Shown piece by piece: positions 17,059-25,423 of a stretch of DNA of 64,000 nucleotides (position 1 is its first letter; every line of letters starts with the position of its first letter). Below the pieces are notes generated by a model that had not been told where the DNA came from, did no database searches, and saw only the letters and a program-made list of their open reading frames with translations. Both the position numbers and the translations under genes were made by a program. Origin of the DNA: Rhizobium sp. LC145 (GTDB lineage Bacteria > Pseudomonadota > Alphaproteobacteria > Rhizobiales > Rhizobiaceae); the NCBI RefSeq assembly GCF_001005825.1, contig NZ_LBHV01000007.1:186001-250000 (forward strand), written 5' to 3'.

Positions 17059-17952
17059 TCAATGCCTGCCGCCGGCATTGCCGGCACCGAACCGAAGTTC
17101 GAGAAGAGTTTTGAGAGCGAGGGTGACCAGCGCAAGCAGCGCAAGCAGCGAGGCCACCGCGAAAGCCGCAACGAAGCTGTACTCATTATAGAGTATCTCC
17201 ACATGCAGCGGCATGGTGTTGGTGAGGCCGCGGATATGGCCGGAGACGACCGATACGGCGCCGAATTCGCCCATGGCGCGGGCGTTGCAGAGCAGCACGC
17301 CGTAAAGCAGGCCCCACTTGATGTTCGGCAGCGTCACGTACCGGAAGGTCTGCCAGCCGGAAGCGCCGAGCGAGAGCGCCGCCTCCTCGTCTCCGGTGCC
17401 CTGATCCTCCATGAGCGGAATGAGCTCGCGCGCCACGAAGGGGAAAGTGACGAAGACGGTGGCGAGCACGATGCCCGGCACGGCGAACAGGATCTCGATG
17501 CCGTGGCTCTTCAGCCAGGGACCGAGCACGCTCTGGGAGCCGAACAGCAGCACATAGACGAGGCCGGAAATGACCGGCGAGACCGAGAACGGCAGGTCGA
17601 TCAGCGTGATGAGGAAGGACTTGCCCTTGAACTCGAACTTGGCGATCGCCCAGGAGGCGGCAAGGCCGAAGACGAGGTTGAGCGGCACGGCGATCGCCGC
17701 AACGAGCAGCGTCAGGCGGATCGCCGAAACGGCGTCCGGCTCGACCAGCGCCGCAACATATTCCTCCCAGCCGTTGCGGAAGGCTTCCACGAAGACCGCG
17801 ACCAGCGGCAGGAAGAGAAAGAAGGCGAGGAACAGCAACCCGACCAGGATCAGCGCCAGCTTGGCGAGCGGGCGCTCGTCGGCGGGGCTGCGAAACGCGG
17901 ATGGCTTGCCGAGATAGGCTTCGGCGGAGCGGACGTCTTCAACCATGACCAT
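17059..17952 (-). CDS. cysW: Sulfate ABC transporter permease CysW
   Basis: The 297-residue permease has six membrane helices and the EAA loop (EEAALSLGASGWQTFRYVTLPN) that docks to CysA. Sequence such as NARAMGEFGAVSVVSG is typical of CysW. Its start lies inside the last codons of cysT (a 14-base overlap), indicating translational coupling. It forms a heterodimer channel with CysT. Confidence 0.94.
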   Translation of the reverse strand: MVMVEDVRSAEAYLGKPSAFRSPADERPLAKLALILVGLLFLAFFLFLPLVAVFVEAFRNGWEEYVAALVEPDAVSAIRLTLLVAAIAVPLNLVFGLAASWAIAKFEFKGKSFLITLIDLPFSVSPVISGLVYVLLFGSQSVLGPWLKSHGIEILFAVPGIVLATVFVTFPFVARELIPLMEDQGTGDEEAALSLGASGWQTFRYVTLPNIKWGLLYGVLLCNARAMGEFGAVSVVSGHIRGLTNTMPLHVEILYNEYSFVAAFAVASLLALLALVTLALKTLLELRFGAGNAGGRH

Positions 17953-18802
17953 ACCTCCTGCGGCTCCAGGCCTGAACCAGATTGATGAAGAAGAGCATCG
18001 CGAATGAGATCAGCAGCATGATCGTGGCGACGGCGGTCGCGCCGGCATAGTTGAACTCCTCCAGCCGGATGACGATGAGGAGCGGCGCGATCTCCGAAAC
18101 GTAAGGGATATTGCCGGCGATGAAGATCACCGAGCCGTATTCCCCGACCCCACGGGCGAAGGCGAGCGCGAAACCGGTCAGGATCGCCGGGGTGAGCCCC
18201 GGCAGGATGACCTTGAAGACGGTCTGGAAACGGTTGGCGCCAAGCGTGGCAGCCGCCTCTTCCACTTCCCGGTCGATCTCTTCCATCACCGGCTGGACGG
18301 TGCGCACCACGAAGGGCAGGCCGATGAAGATGAGGGCCACGACGATCCCGAGCGGCGTGAAGGCGATCCTCAGGCCGAAGGGCATGAAGAGCGAGCCGAT
18401 CCAGCCGTTCGGCGCATAGAGGGCGGCGAGCGCTATGCCGGCCACCGCCGTCGGCAGCGCGAAGGGCAGGTCGACCATGGCATCGATCAGCCGGCGGCCG
18501 GGAAAATCATAGCGGGTGAGGACCCAGGCCACGATGACGCCGAAGACGACATTGACGAGCGCCGCCACGAAGGCCGTTCCGAAGGATATATAAAGTGCAT
18601 CCTGCGTGCGGCGGTCGGCCAGGACCGCGAGAAAGCCTTCCCAGCCGAGCCCGGCGGTGCGCCAAAGCAGGCCGGCGATGGGAATGAGAATGATCAGCGA
18701 CAGGTAGGCGAGCGAAAAGCCGAGCGTCACCCCGAAACCCGGGATGATGCTCGGCCGTTTCAATCGCCACCGCACCGGATGGGCGGCAGCGGTATCGGTC
18801 AT
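17939..18802 (-). CDS. cysT: Sulfate ABC transporter permease CysT (CysU)
   Basis: The 287-residue permease starts at the ATG at 18802 (MTDTAAAHPVRWRLKRPSII), where the family N-terminus begins; the longer open frame upstream has no support. It has six membrane helices, the EAA loop EEAAATLGANRFQTVFKVILP and the GVGEYGSVIFIAGN segment typical of CysT. It lies 13 bases downstream of the cysP stop and overlaps cysW. Confidence 0.94.
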   Translation of the reverse strand: MTDTAAAHPVRWRLKRPSIIPGFGVTLGFSLAYLSLIILIPIAGLLWRTAGLGWEGFLAVLADRRTQDALYISFGTAFVAALVNVVFGVIVAWVLTRYDFPGRRLIDAMVDLPFALPTAVAGIALAALYAPNGWIGSLFMPFGLRIAFTPLGIVVALIFIGLPFVVRTVQPVMEEIDREVEEAAATLGANRFQTVFKVILPGLTPAILTGFALAFARGVGEYGSVIFIAGNIPYVSEIAPLLIVIRLEEFNYAGATAVATIMLLISFAMLFFINLVQAWSRRRYGHG

Positions 18803-18815
18803 ATGGACATCTCTA

Positions 18816-19841
18816 TCAGTTAGCGGGCTTGTAGATCTGGTCGAAAATGCCGCCATCGCCGAAATGCTCGGGCTGCGCCTTCTTCCAACCGCCGAAGATC
18901 GGATCGTCGATGGTGACGAGCTTGACGTTCGGCAGAGCCTTCAGGAGCTCACCATCGACCACTTCCGGCTTGGACGGGCGATAGAAGTGCTTGGCCGCGA
19001 TATTCTGGCCCTCGTCCGAATAGAGATACTGGAGATAGGCCTCGGCGACCTTGCGGGTACCCTTGGCGTCCACATTGGCATCCACGACCGCGACCGGCGG
19101 CTCCGCGAGGATGGAGATCGGCGGCACGACGATATCGAACGCATCCTTGCCGAATTCCTCGCCGGCGAGATAGGCCTCGTTTTCCCAGGCGAGCAGCACG
19201 TCGCCGATCTGGCGCTGGGCGAAGGTGACGGTCGAGCCGCGGGCGCCGCTGTCGAGCACCGGAGCGCGCTTGAAGAGCTCGGTGATATAGGCCTTGATCT
19301 TGTCCTGATCGCCCTTGTACTCCTCGTTCGCCCAGGCCCAGGCGGCGAGATAGTTCCAGCGGGCGCCTCCCGAGGTCTTCGGGTTCGGCGTGACGATCTG
19401 CACGTCGTCCTTCACCAGGTCGCCCCAGTTATGGATCCCCTTCGGGTTGCCCTTGCGGACGAGGAAGACGATTGTGGACGTATAGGGCGAGGAATTATTC
19501 GGCAGGCGAGAGCGCCAGTCGGCATTGATCTTGCCGCCGTTCTCCGCGATGGCGTTGATATCGCTTTCCAGCGCCAGCGTCACGACATCGGCTTCCAGGC
19601 CGTCGATGACGGAGCGAGCCTGCTTGCCGGAGCCGCCGTGGGACTGCTGGACGGTGACGTCCTCGCCTGTCTCCGCCTTCCAATGCGCGGCGAAGGCCGC
19701 GTTGAACTCCTTGTAGAGCTCTCGGGTCGGATCATAGGAGACGTTGAGGAGCTGTGACTGGGCATAGGCCGGTGTGAAAATCCCGACCGTCAGCGACAGG
19801 CCGAGTGCGATCGCGCCCAATCCGTTCATGAATTTGAACAT
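18816..19841 (-). CDS. cysP: Periplasmic sulfate-binding protein
   Basis: The 341-residue protein has a signal peptide ([20 protein letters not shown], cleaved near AYAQS) and the sulfate-binding signature of the Sbp/CysP family: [17 protein letters not shown] at the mature N-terminus, [16 protein letters not shown] for sulfate coordination, and [16 protein letters not shown]. It delivers sulfate to CysTW. It is the first gene of the operon and has a sigma-70-like promoter about 30-57 bases upstream. Either Sbp or CysP could be the correct name. Confidence 0.92.
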   Translation of the reverse strand: MFKFMNGLGAIALGLSLTVGIFTPAYAQSQLLNVSYDPTRELYKEFNAAFAAHWKAETGEDVTVQQSHGGSGKQARSVIDGLEADVVTLALESDINAIAENGGKINADWRSRLPNNSSPYTSTIVFLVRKGNPKGIHNWGDLVKDDVQIVTPNPKTSGGARWNYLAAWAWANEEYKGDQDKIKAYITELFKRAPVLDSGARGSTVTFAQRQIGDVLLAWENEAYLAGEEFGKDAFDIVVPPISILAEPPVAVVDANVDAKGTRKVAEAYLQYLYSDEGQNIAAKHFYRPSKPEVVDGELLKALPNVKLVTIDDPIFGGWKKAQPEHFGDGGIFDQIYKPAN

Positions 19842-19870
19842 GGCGGTTCCCTCCATTGGTTACTGCCTAA

Positions 19871-19898
19871 AGACTATCGGGTTAGTCGAGTTGGTCAA
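19871..19898 (-). promoter_or_regulatory. Candidate promoter and operator of cysPTWA
   Basis: On the minus strand TTGACC (-35, 19893-19898) and TAGTCT (-10, 19871-19876) are 16 bases apart. A perfect inverted repeat GACTA-N6-TAGTC at 19872-19887 covers the -10 region and part of the spacer, a position suited to repression. The regulator is unknown; the Rrf2 protein encoded 1 kb away is one candidate. Confidence 0.45.
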
Positions 19899-20092
19899 TT
19901 CGCCAGCGAGAGAAGGCAAAACTGTTTCCCTTCGGCGGGTCCGTGCAGCAATGAAACGGTCGGCGGCGGACAGCCCGGCAGAATGACAGCGTCGGGATAA
20001 CCCGTCCCGGCGAAAACACAATCCCGCCACAATTGACGATCCGACAGGCAAAATCGCCCTGCCTCATCATTACGACAGCGGAAACCGTAGTC

Positions 20093-20818
20093 ATGAAACG
20101 GTTGCAGGAGGAAATCGATAATACCATATGCAAGTTGCTGCAGATACGATGGAGGACGATCTTGGCCAGCATCCGCAACACCGCCGAACACCAGCGAGAG
20201 GTCTACAAGCGATGGGCCCCGATCTATGACCGCGTCTACCGGCGCTTTCTCCGCGACGCACACCGGACGGTTGCCACGCTCGCATCGGCGGCGGGACAAG
20301 ATATCCTCGAAGTGGGCGTCGGCACCGGTCTCGTGCTGCCGCACTATTCCAAACAAAGCCGCGTCACCGGCATCGATCTTTCCGAAGACATGATCGCCAA
20401 GGCGCGGGAGAAGGTCTCCCGCGACGGGCTGGCCCATGTCCAGGCGCTGCGTGTGATGAACGCGCATCGGCTCGATTTCCCGGATCATTCCTTCGACGCC
20501 GTCTGCCTGCCCTTCGTCATCACGCTCATTCCCGAGCCCGAGCGAACGCTCGACGAATGCGCCCGCGTGCTGCGGCCGGGCGGCGAGATCATCATCGCCA
20601 GCAAGCTCGGCCACGGGCGCGGCGTGCAGGGCGCGATCGAGGAGATGGTCGCGCCGCTCGTCCACCGGGTCGGCTGGAGTTCATCCTTCCGCATTGCGCG
20701 GATTGCGGGCTGGGCGGAACGGCGCGGCGATTTCGAGGTGCTGGAAATCCGCCCGGTATTTCCAAATGGCTTCTTCAAGGTGATGCGGCTGAAGCAGCGG
20801 CAGGCTGCACTGGCCTGA
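20093..20818 (+). CDS. SAM-dependent methyltransferase, phosphatidylethanolamine N-methyltransferase-like
   Basis: The 241-residue class I methyltransferase has motif I ILEVGVGTGLVLPHY near residues 72-86, the acidic loop GIDLSEDMIAKARE, and CVDFPDHSFDAVCLPFVIT-like motif IV. The YKRWAPIYDRVYRRFLRDAH segment and the C-terminal FPNGFFKVMRLK are typical of rhizobial and Rhodobacter PmtA-like proteins, which make phosphatidylcholine. I place the start at ATG 20093; the frame is open to 20033. The gene is divergent from cysP. A lipid role would fit with bet genes, but substrate assignment is inferred. Confidence 0.75.
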   Translation: MKRLQEEIDNTICKLLQIRWRTILASIRNTAEHQREVYKRWAPIYDRVYRRFLRDAHRTVATLASAAGQDILEVGVGTGLVLPHYSKQSRVTGIDLSEDMIAKAREKVSRDGLAHVQALRVMNAHRLDFPDHSFDAVCLPFVITLIPEPERTLDECARVLRPGGEIIIASKLGHGRGVQGAIEEMVAPLVHRVGWSSSFRIARIAGWAERRGDFEVLEIRPVFPNGFFKVMRLKQRQAALA

Positions 20819-20874
20819 TGCGGCGACGACGACACTCTGTCTAGCCCCTCCGGGGCCGAACGGAATGTCGTGTA

Positions 20875-21333
20875 TCACGCCGTCAGGAGCTCACGGGCGG
20901 GCGCCTGCGTCTCGCCCGACGTGCCCTCGATGGCATCGGCGATCGTGGTCTTGAACAGCACCTCGCGCGTGGCATCCGCGACGCGGGCGAACACATGGCG
21001 GATTTCACACAGATGCTCACCGTCGCAATCCTCGCACCGGCGATAGGCGGTCTGGCTGAGACAAGGCAACGGCGCGATCGGGCCGTCGACCAGGCGCAGG
21101 ACCTCGCCGAAGGTGATGCGATCGGCGGGCTTCAAGAGAAGATAGCCGCCCTGCTTGCCGCGCCGGCTGGCAACGATGCCCGAGCGCTTGAGGTCGAGCA
21201 GTATCTGTTCGAGGAATTTTTTCGGGATGCTCTGCTGAACCGCGATCTGGGAGATCAGCATAGGCTCGTCCGGATCTGCCTGCGCAAGAGCGGCGAGCGC
21301 TCTCAGCGCGTATTTCGCTTTCTGGGATATCAT
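20875..21333 (-). CDS. Rrf2-family transcriptional regulator with a cysteine cluster
   Basis: The 152-residue Rrf2 protein has the N-terminal winged helix (KAKYALRALAALAQ, then IPKKFLEQILLDLKRSGIV and RRGKQGGYLL) and four cysteines in LPCLSQTAYRRCEDCDGEHLC, near residues 90-111, where iron-sulfur Rrf2 members bind a cluster. Some Rrf2 proteins (CymR) control cysteine metabolism and others (IscR, RirA) iron. The gene is divergent from cysH with a 450-base gap, so control of the cysHDN operon is a reasonable inference. The ATG at 21333 fits better than the GTG at 21336. Confidence 0.85.
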   Translation of the reverse strand: MISQKAKYALRALAALAQADPDEPMLISQIAVQQSIPKKFLEQILLDLKRSGIVASRRGKQGGYLLLKPADRITFGEVLRLVDGPIAPLPCLSQTAYRRCEDCDGEHLCEIRHVFARVADATREVLFKTTIADAIEGTSGETQAPARELLTA

Positions 21334-21787
21334 CACGCAACCATTGGACCATCACGCCGCCGCAGGATGGACGCCCCCGGCGACGTGCAACTTCTCGTTT
21401 TCCCGTCGCGTCCGGCGGCGCCGAAGAGGCGCGCCAGGGCGAACAACATCATCCTAACGCACAAATCTTTCCGAAATCATGGCGATTGCGGAAATTCGTG
21501 CGAGCATCCTCGGGCAGGCTGTAAGGGCTTGCGGGGGGTGCCGGTCCGCCGAAATCGGCGTCTCCAGCGGACATGATCCGGACTTACCGCAAATTGCAGA
21601 AAATTACAAACGGATGCGGGCCTCCGGAACCTGAAAATCGAGCATTTTCACGCGAAGCGGCAGCTTTTCTGCCAGGTCGCGGCTTTGGAGAGATATTTGC
21701 TCCTCATCTCCATGACATGAAACGGGTTTTTCTGTCTTTCGCGGCGCGGAACCGGATAATCAAGACATCGCTCACGGAACGAGACCC
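21334..21787. other. Divergent intergenic region between the Rrf2 gene and cysH
   Basis: I see no convincing gene here. It must hold the promoters of both flanking genes. One clear element is the palindrome described at 21632-21650. The last 100 bases before cysH are AT-richer than the neighbouring genes. Confidence 0.6.
21632..21650. promoter_or_regulatory. Palindromic site TGAAAAT-N5-ATTTTCA upstream of cysH
   Basis: TGAAAAT (21632-21638) and ATTTTCA (21644-21650) form a perfect inverted repeat about 140 bases before the cysH start, in the region shared with the Rrf2 gene. Dimeric regulators bind sites of this form; it could be an Rrf2 or CysB-type site. There is no direct evidence. Confidence 0.4.
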
Positions 21788-22558
21788 ATGACGCTTCACG
21801 ATGCAGCACGCCAGGACGGACCGGTCCTGGCAACGTCGCTCGACGCCAAACTCGAAAAGCTCGACCTGGCCGGCCGGCTGGCGCTTGCCGCCGAACTCGG
21901 CAACGCGGTCTTCACCACCTCGCTCGGTATCGAGGACCAGGTGATCACCGCCGCGATCGGGACGCATCGCCTGCCGATCGAAGTCTCGACGCTGGAAACC
22001 GGCCGCCTGTTCAAGGAGACCGTCGACCTGATCGGCGAGACGGAGGAACGCTACGACATCACGATCCGCTGCTTCACGCCCGAACAGGACGATGTGGACG
22101 CCTATGTTGCGCAATACGGCATGAACGGCTTCTACGACAGCGTCGAAGCGCGCCATGCCTGCTGTCACGTGCGCAAGCTGAAGCCGCTCGCAAAAGCGCT
22201 TTCAGGCGCGGAGGTGTGGATCACCGGACTTCGCCGCGGCCAGTCCGGCAACCGAGCCTCGACGCCGTTTGCCGAGTATGACGCAGAGCGCAACCTCATC
22301 AAGATCAATCCGCTCGCGGACTGGGACATCGAGATGATCCGCGCCCATGTGGCGAGCGAGGCGATCCCCGTCAATCCGCTGCACGCGCGCGGCTATCCCT
22401 CGATCGGCTGCGAACCCTGTACCCGCGCCATCAAACCCGGCGAGCCGGAACGCGCCGGCCGCTGGTGGTGGGAGAACGACGAGAAGCGCGAGTGCGGCCT
22501 GCATGTGCATGAGGCCGAGGCAAGCGCCATTCCGCATGCCGGCTCGATCACCCGATAA
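21788..22558 (+). CDS. cysH: Adenylyl-sulfate (APS) reductase, iron-sulfur type
   Basis: The 256-residue protein reduces activated sulfate to sulfite with thioredoxin. It carries the [4Fe-4S] cysteine pairs, CC in ARHACCHVRK and CxxC in GCEPCTRA, that mark the APS-using branch, as well as the catalytic ECGLH near the C-terminus and the TTSLGIEDQ and ETGRLF substrate motifs. It starts the operon cysH-cysD-cysN. The absence of an APS kinase domain in CysN agrees with direct APS reduction. Confidence 0.94.
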   Translation: MTLHDAARQDGPVLATSLDAKLEKLDLAGRLALAAELGNAVFTTSLGIEDQVITAAIGTHRLPIEVSTLETGRLFKETVDLIGETEERYDITIRCFTPEQDDVDAYVAQYGMNGFYDSVEARHACCHVRKLKPLAKALSGAEVWITGLRRGQSGNRASTPFAEYDAERNLIKINPLADWDIEMIRAHVASEAIPVNPLHARGYPSIGCEPCTRAIKPGEPERAGRWWWENDEKRECGLHVHEAEASAIPHAGSITR

Positions 22559-22594
22559 CCCTTTGTGTTTGTTATAGACTGCCCGGAGACCGAA

Positions 22595-23551
22595 ATGCCC
22601 CTGTCGTCAGTACAGGAGACGGAAATCAAGAACCCGCCCGTTTCCAAACCGCCTCTCGATCCGCATCTGAAAGCCCTCGAAAACGAAGCCATCCACATCT
22701 TCCGGGAAGTCGCGGCCGAATTCGAACGGCCGGTGATGCTCTATTCCATCGGGAAGGATTCATCGGTGCTCCTGCACCTTGCCCGCAAGGCCTTCTATCC
22801 CGGCCGCGTGCCCTTCCCGCTTCTCCACGTGGATACGACGTGGAAGTTCCGCGAGATGATCGAGTTCCGCGACGAGATCGCGCAGAAATACGACCTCGAC
22901 CTCGTGGCGCACACCAATCCGCGCGGCAAGGCGGAGGGTATCACGCCCTTCACCCATGGATCGGCATTCTATACCGACATCATGAAGACCGAGGCGCTGC
23001 GCCAGGCGCTCGACGCCGGGCAATACGACGCGGCCTTCGGCGGCGCGCGGCGCGACGAGGAGGCCTCCCGCGCCAAGGAACGCATCTATTCCTTCCGCAC
23101 GCCGGACCACAAATGGGACCCGCGCAACCAGCGCCCGGAACTCTGGAACGTCTATAACGGCATGATCCGCAAGGGCGAGAGCGTTCGCGCCTTCCCGCTC
23201 TCCAACTGGACCGAGGTCGATATCTGGCGCTATATCCAGGCCGAGGACATCCCGATCGTGCCGCTCTATTTCGCCGCCGAGCGCCCCTATGTGGAGCGCG
23301 ATGGAATGATGATCCTCGCCGAGGACCCTCGCCTGGAGCTGCAACCGGGCGAGACCATCCAGCACGGCATGATCCGCTTCCGCACGCTCGGCTGCTTCCC
23401 GCTGACCGGCGCGATCCGCTCGACCGCTTCCAATCTCGAAGAGGTAATCGCCGAGCTTGAAATCGCCACCGTCTCCGAACGTCAGGGCCGCGCGATCGAC
23501 CGCGACCAGTCCGGCTCGATGGAGAAGAAGAAACGCGAAGGATATTTCTGA
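22595..23551 (+). CDS. cysD: Sulfate adenylyltransferase subunit 2
   Basis: The 318-residue protein is the small subunit of ATP sulfurylase, with the PP-loop [13 protein letters not shown] near residues 50-60, HVDTTWKF, and [16 protein letters not shown] chose ATG 22595 (GGAG upstream); GTG 22565 is an alternative. It adenylates sulfate to APS with CysN. Its TGA ends one base before the cysN start, so the genes are tightly coupled. The C-terminal [13 protein letters not shown] is the family signature. Confidence 0.95.
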   Translation: MPLSSVQETEIKNPPVSKPPLDPHLKALENEAIHIFREVAAEFERPVMLYSIGKDSSVLLHLARKAFYPGRVPFPLLHVDTTWKFREMIEFRDEIAQKYDLDLVAHTNPRGKAEGITPFTHGSAFYTDIMKTEALRQALDAGQYDAAFGGARRDEEASRAKERIYSFRTPDHKWDPRNQRPELWNVYNGMIRKGESVRAFPLSNWTEVDIWRYIQAEDIPIVPLYFAAERPYVERDGMMILAEDPRLELQPGETIQHGMIRFRTLGCFPLTGAIRSTASNLEEVIAELEIATVSERQGRAIDRDQSGSMEKKKREGYF

Positions 23552-23552
23552 G

Positions 23553-25058
23553 ATGACGGCAACCGCAACCTCCGCATCCGCTGGCACATCCTCTGGCGCC
23601 ACCATCCTGCCCTTCGCCGAGCCCGTCAAGGCCGGGCGCGACACGCGGCCGCTGCGCCTCATCACCTGCGGCAGCGTGGACGACGGCAAATCCACCCTCA
23701 TCGGCCGGCTGCTGTGGGATACCAAGGCGGTGAAGGAAGATCAGGCGGCCACGCTGCACAGGGATTCCGGCCAGCAGAACGATCTCGGCCTGCCGGATTT
23801 CGCCCTGCTGCTCGACGGCCTGCAGGCCGAGCGCGAACAGGGCATCACCATCGATGTCGCCTATCGCTACTTCTCGACCGACCGGCGCTCCTTCATCGTC
23901 GCCGATACGCCCGGCCACGAGCAATATACCCGCAACATGGCCACCGGCGCCTCGACCGCCGATCTGGCCGTGCTGCTCGCCGATGCACGCGCCGGTCTGC
24001 TCGAACAAACGCGCCGGCACGCGACGATCGCGGCGCTGATGGGCATCCGCCAGTTCGTGCTGGCGGTCAACAAGATCGACCTCGTGAACTACGACAAGGC
24101 GATCTTCGAAAAGATCTCCCACGATTTCCGCGAGTTCGCCCTGTCGCTCGGGGTTCGCCAGATCACCGCGATCCCGATGTCGGCATTGAAGGGCGAGAGC
24201 GTCGTCTATTCCGCCGGGGCGACCATGCCCTGGTACGAAGGTCCGACGCTGATCGAGACGCTGGAGCTTGCGACCGTGCGCTCCGCCCAGGCCGGCGGCT
24301 TCCGCCTGCCGGTGCAGCGCGTCTCGCGTCCGGGCGAAAGCTTCCGCGGCTATCAGGGAACCGTGGCCGGCGGCTCGGTGAAGCCCGGCGACAGCGTCAT
24401 GATCCTGCCCTCCGGAACGGTTGCGAACGTCAAGCAGATCGTGACCTTCGATCTGGTGCGCAATGCCGCCGTCGCGGGTGATGCGATCACGCTCGTTCTC
24501 GACCGGCAGGTGGATGTTTCGCGCGGCGACGTGATCGTCTCGCTTGACGGCCAGCCGATGACGGGCTTTCATTTCGAGGCGCAGCTCGTTTCGCTGCAGC
24601 CCGGCGGCATCGAGCCCGGCAAGCGCTACTGGCTGAAGAGCGGGTCGCGCCGCCAGCGCGTCTCCGTAGAACCCGTCTCGCAGCTGGAACTTTCCACCGG
24701 CAAATGGCAGCCGCACGCTTCGACGCTTTCGATGAACGCGATCGGCAAGGTGCGGCTCTCCTTCGAGGAACAGGCGGTCTTCGACACCTATGAGCAGAAC
24801 CGCGCCACCGGCGCCTTCATCCTGATCGACCCCGACACCAACAATACGGTGGCGGGCGGCATGATCACCGCCAAGCGCGGCGAACTCGGGGGCATCCACC
24901 GCGACGGCCAGCGGGTGCTAATGTCGCTGCCGGCGGACCTCGCCGAGCTGATCATGTCAAGCGAGCTCTTCGCCAAGCGCCGTGACGAGACCGAGATCAA
25001 GCGCATGACGGCAAGCCAGGCGGCGGAAATCTTTTCCAACGCCGCCAGCGATATCTAG
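23553..25058 (+). CDS. cysN: Sulfate adenylyltransferase subunit 1 (GTPase)
   Basis: From ATG 23553 the protein is 501 residues, the length of a CysN without a fused APS kinase. It has the GTPase motifs: G1 GSVDDGKST, G3 DTPGHEQYTRN, G4 NKIDLV and the EREQGITIDVAYRYF switch I, followed by two EF-Tu-like barrels. It uses GTP hydrolysis to drive APS formation by CysD. NodQ and some rhizobial CysNC proteins carry a C-terminal kinase; this one does not. Confidence 0.94.
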   Translation: MTATATSASAGTSSGATILPFAEPVKAGRDTRPLRLITCGSVDDGKSTLIGRLLWDTKAVKEDQAATLHRDSGQQNDLGLPDFALLLDGLQAEREQGITIDVAYRYFSTDRRSFIVADTPGHEQYTRNMATGASTADLAVLLADARAGLLEQTRRHATIAALMGIRQFVLAVNKIDLVNYDKAIFEKISHDFREFALSLGVRQITAIPMSALKGESVVYSAGATMPWYEGPTLIETLELATVRSAQAGGFRLPVQRVSRPGESFRGYQGTVAGGSVKPGDSVMILPSGTVANVKQIVTFDLVRNAAVAGDAITLVLDRQVDVSRGDVIVSLDGQPMTGFHFEAQLVSLQPGGIEPGKRYWLKSGSRRQRVSVEPVSQLELSTGKWQPHASTLSMNAIGKVRLSFEEQAVFDTYEQNRATGAFILIDPDTNNTVAGGMITAKRGELGGIHRDGQRVLMSLPADLAELIMSSELFAKRRDETEIKRMTASQAAEIFSNAASDI

Positions 25059-25086
25059 GCCACCACCCTCATCACCATGCCGGACA

Positions 25087-25110
25087 CGGCTCCTCCCCTG
25101 GGAGGAGCCG
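25087..25110 (+). terminator. Hairpin after cysN
   Basis: CGGCTCCTCC (25087-25096) pairs perfectly with GGAGGAGCCG (25101-25110) around a CCTG loop, 29 bases after the cysN stop. There is no uridine run behind it, so it may act as a transcript-stabilising stem or a weak terminator. Confidence 0.55.
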
Positions 25111-25143
25111 CAAGATTGTTGGTAAACGGCACTAACTTCTCTT

Positions 25144-25265
25144 TCGTCATGCTCAGGCCTGTCCCGAGCATCTGACCGCGTCCGCTGTATTGAAATTACT
25201 TGAGCATCATTGGCGGCTTGGCGAGAGGCGAGCAGATCCTCGGCACAAGGCCGAGGATGACATCG
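25144..25265. repeat. Inverted pair of short intergenic repeats
   Basis: A segment with CAGGCCTGTCCCGAGCATCTG at 25154-25174 and its near inverse (CAGATCCTCGGCACAAGGCC at 25233-25252, then GAGGATGACAT) face each other. Such GTCATCCTCGG-type palindromic repeats are scattered in rhizobial intergenic DNA; a fragment recurs near 28198 after modC. Confidence 0.6.
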
Positions 25266-25337
25266 TGTATGCAGAGAGATCGTCAAACAAGCTTGCGCCT
25301 CCGCCGGAGCCGCCAATTATATTCACGACTAAGTCAG

Positions 25338-25361
25338 CGTTATATCCCATGAAATATATCA
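25338..25361 (+). promoter_or_regulatory. ModE-type box 1 upstream of modA
   Basis: CGTTATAT (25338-25345), eight bases, ATATATCA (25354-25361). The layout CGNTATAT-N8-ATATANCG is the core of the known ModE/MopA operator, so molybdate-dependent repression of modABC is likely. It sits 63 bases before the modA start codon. Confidence 0.6.
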
Positions 25362-25380
25362 CTGGCTTTTCCTCCCTCCT

Positions 25381-25404
25381 CGATATATCCAAATGGATAT
25401 TTCG
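25381..25404 (+). promoter_or_regulatory. ModE-type box 2 upstream of modA
   Basis: CGATATAT (25381-25388), eight bases, ATATTTCG (25397-25404); seven of eight arm positions are complementary. It is spaced 43 bases (four helical turns) from box 1 and ends 19 bases before the modA ATG. Confidence 0.65.
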
Positions 25405-25423
25405 ATAAATCGAGGAGAGGACA

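Larger units (their letters stand above)
25059..25423. other. Intergenic region between cysN and modA, rich in palindromes
   Basis: No gene is supported. It contains a strong hairpin just after cysN, a pair of inverted intergenic repeats, and two ModE-type boxes in the last 90 bases; each is listed separately. Confidence 0.7.

Noticed and set aside
16072..17985. 637-codon plus-strand frame opposite cysA and cysW
   Set aside because: It is composed of antisense codons of the transporter genes; the minus strand has full ABC motifs.
22980..24899. 639-codon minus-strand frame opposite cysD and cysN
   Set aside because: High-GC antisense frame; the plus strand has the PP-loop and GTPase motifs.
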